A DNA stretch of 64,000 nt from Moringa oleifera (Eukaryota > Streptophyta > Magnoliopsida > Brassicales > Moringaceae): assembly GCA_021397835.1 (NCBI GenBank), contig JAJFZO010000049.1, positions 4,965,001-5,029,000 of the forward strand, in the 5' to 3' direction. The notes beneath the pieces are model-generated. The model was given only the letters and a program-made list of their open reading frames with translations, did not search any database and was not told where the DNA came from. Below are positions 61,957 to 64,000 of this stretch, in pieces. Positions within the stretch are counted from its first letter, which is position 1. Each line of letters starts with the position of its first letter. Made by a program: the position numbers and the translations under genes.

Positions 61957-62859
61957 CTATTCGTTCTTCCAAGCATACAATATAAGCGAAAAGGCAAGAC
62001 CTTGTAACTGGTGATCTCTAAATTGCTGAGAGTAAGACCAGGATAATACAGAAGGATCAAAAATAGATTGGCTAGCCCACAATTTTTCAGCAGAGAGGCA
62101 AGTTTGGAACATAAAAACTGCATTGCCCATGGCATTTCCAAAGAGCCAATTGTGAACGTCCCAGAAAACTTCCACAGGAACACCATCCACCAGAATGGTG
62201 TGGTTGCCCCGGAATTTCCACTTCAACCGCTTGATCTGCATCACTGTCTTACTATCAATGCGGATCACAAGACAAGGATCTTTCATATCTATGGTGTCAC
62301 ATTCAATTGTAACATCGTGCATCTGCCCCTTATCACAAAACTGAACCTTGGCACCATAAAATTTCTTCCCAAATATGTGCTCTCTCTTAGCAATAAAAAT
62401 CGCATTGGAAGTAACATGAGAATTGTCAATTTTCTTGCATGCTTCCTTCTTCATGTCCCCAAGAAGCAAAACCATTTCTCTGTTGAATGCAATAGCCAAA
62501 TAAAACCCCTCCAGTGGCTCTGGCCCCGAACCAAACTTAGCATTAGACAAATCCCAATATATATCAATTTTACTGGAATCTACCTCCAAATTCTTGGACC
62601 CCTTTCTCTTAGAGAATAGCCATGGTTTTATATCAACTCTACAGAGGCATTGATTGGCCGAATCATCAATTGCAACACTAAGGCCTTGACCCATCAGATT
62701 CTTGGTCCATGTGACAGTAATTAAGCAAGAACGACCATGCAATTTACACTGATACACACAAGTAACCAAGTTTTGAGATGCTTTAGATGTACCTGAAGAT
62801 GATGAATCAGCAACTTGAACCCCATTTTCACCGAAGCAAGAAGGGAAGTCTCTCATCAT
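61957..62859 (-). CDS. DUF868 family protein
   Basis: Intronless coding region of 300 residues on the minus strand. This is a plant-specific family of unknown function. The start MMRDFPSCFGENGVQVADSS is the conserved N terminus of the family. QNLVTCVYQCKLHGRSCLIT, NLMGQGLSVAIDDSANQCLC, IKPWLFSKRKGSKNLEV, SKIDIYWDLSNAKFGSGPEP and GFYLAIAFNREMVLLLGDMK follow, and FRGNHTILVDGVPVEVFWDV with HNWLFGNAMGNAVFMFQTC near the C terminus. The stop follows YAWKNE. The repeated beta-strand pattern suggests a compact beta-rich domain, but no catalytic motif is visible. The length is usual for the family. A 5' leader intron between about 62900 and 63100 is possible but not shown. Confidence 0.92.
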   Translation of the reverse strand: MMRDFPSCFGENGVQVADSSSSGTSKASQNLVTCVYQCKLHGRSCLITVTWTKNLMGQGLSVAIDDSANQCLCRVDIKPWLFSKRKGSKNLEVDSSKIDIYWDLSNAKFGSGPEPLEGFYLAIAFNREMVLLLGDMKKEACKKIDNSHVTSNAIFIAKREHIFGKKFYGAKVQFCDKGQMHDVTIECDTIDMKDPCLVIRIDSKTVMQIKRLKWKFRGNHTILVDGVPVEVFWDVHNWLFGNAMGNAVFMFQTCLSAEKLWASQSIFDPSVLSWSYSQQFRDHQLQGLAFSLILYAWKNE

Positions 62860-64000
62860 AAGCTCAAGAAAGGAAAATGCAGAAAAATTCCTCTTTTTAC
62901 TTATCTCGCTGAGCTTTGTTGACTAAATAGGAAATGGATATTTCTCCAACCGCAAAAGAAGAATGAGCACATTACAAGTATAGACGTACAGATACAGATC
63001 TTCTACCTTAGTTAACTGAAGATGAACTCAAGAATCCATCACCCAAATGCTTCAAGATCAGCTTCTGTTGGCTTCAATTTGATCCTTGTGTCCGGTTTTT
63101 CAAAGCCACAGTGGCATAGATGAGAGAGAGAGAAAACTTAGATTTGCTTCTCGGTCAATGTCCTAGCTAAAAAGTGCATCCCAAGAATGACCAGAGATAC
63201 TCGCATACAGAGGGGAAATTGTAACGAAGAAAGAGAGACAGAGAGGGCCTAAAGTCACATGAGGAGGAGAAGAAAGGGGGGTGCCTAAACATGAAGAAAT
63301 GGCAACTGGGTATTTGCTGGAAAAGACTGGCTATTATACTTTGTTACACAAAAGAAAAGCGAAAGGTATCTCTGGCTTTCTCTCTTTCTCTCTCACATGT
63401 ATTGTATACTTTTTCTTGCATTTTCTTTTCTTTTACTGTCTCTGTTCTTCAATAACATTATGCCACTTTTCCTTCTTGTCCATAATTAGGAGAATCATTA
63501 CAGGCCTCCATTTGACTGACACTGCACATACACTGGACATCTTCAGAGGAAAAACAAAACTTAAAACCTAAAATGCAAAACGCCAAACTTTTGAAATCCT
63601 TTGGTCAAGATGGATTTTGCTTTTCTGCAGTTCTACAGTATTCACCTTTCGCTTTGCCATTTAAGACAAATACCAAATACCAACTCAGTGGAAGATATTC
63701 AATAGAAAGTAATCCAAGATGATTCCATTACCATCAGTATTTTTATTATTATCTTTGTTGGTTTTGCCAACATTCTTCGCCACACAAATTCTGGTGCTTT
63801 TTAATTAAAATATATAATAATAATAGCAATATGTTAATTTGATAGTAAATATAAAAATTTTATGCATTAAATTTGTTTTATCAATTAATCTAATTTCACA
63901 TTCAAATTATTATTTTAGACTGAATCAATCTGCCCTTAAAAATTTTGATATTTTTCAAGCTTAATTTGGCAATAACAAAAAAACAATATTTATTAAAAAA
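62860..64000. other. 5' flank of the DUF868 gene to window end
   Basis: Leader and promoter region of the DUF868 gene, with GA-rich patches at 63121-63133 and 63223-63246, as often seen near plant transcription starts. It becomes AT-rich after 63780. The plus-strand frame at 63281-63571 has no recognisable domain. Confidence 0.45.

Overview
The window is nuclear DNA of a flowering plant, most likely a woody eudicot. The signs are GT-AG introns in almost every gene, a nuclear photosystem gene with a transit peptide, plant-only families (DUF868, DUF6737, SKIP17, ent-copalyl diphosphate synthase) and very AT-rich spacers containing degenerate LTR retrotransposons and small DNA transposons. The species cannot be named from the sequence alone.

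Layout. 1-3606 (+): the 3' six exons of an ent-copalyl diphosphate synthase gene (gibberellin pathway), cut by the window edge. 6849-12437 (-): NAA20, the NatB N-terminal acetyltransferase, six exons. 13380-16250 (+): splicing factor PRP18, two exons. 17319-17939 (+): intronless PsaD. About 20112-29073: a Mutator-like element (MULE) of about 9 kb with two convergent genes, a ULP1-like SUMO-protease gene (20888-24636, +) and a MURA transposase (25700-28292, -). 29343-34352 (+): F-box/LRR gene of the SKIP17 type, 12 exons. 35888-42760: a retrotransposon graveyard with a minus-strand copia remnant, a Harbinger-like insertion in its LTR, a smaller Tourist-like MITE inside that, then a plus-strand gypsy remnant. 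43327-44392 (+): WDR5. 46204-48481 (-): plastid-type DUF6737 membrane protein. 52446-54536 (+): small secreted subtilisin-propeptide-like inhibitor (SPI-1 type). 61957-62859 (-): intronless DUF868 protein. The rest is AT-rich spacer with short tandem duplications.

The ordinary genes are unrelated housekeeping or metabolic genes and form no pathway. The striking object is the MULE. Its ten-exon ULP1-like gene reads without a break through nine clean splice junctions for 836 codons and keeps the complete His-Asp-Gln-Cys protease set. The transposase is almost intact but has one TGA at a position where the family normally has Trp. Such ULP1-carrying MULEs belong to the described Kaonashi type. 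What I do not know to be described is a family of CGTACC/GGTACG-centred repeats that recurs in four separate non-coding compartments of this one element: the probable 5' intron of each gene, intron 2 of the protease gene, and the 3' spacer. In the first of these the period is exactly 20 bp.
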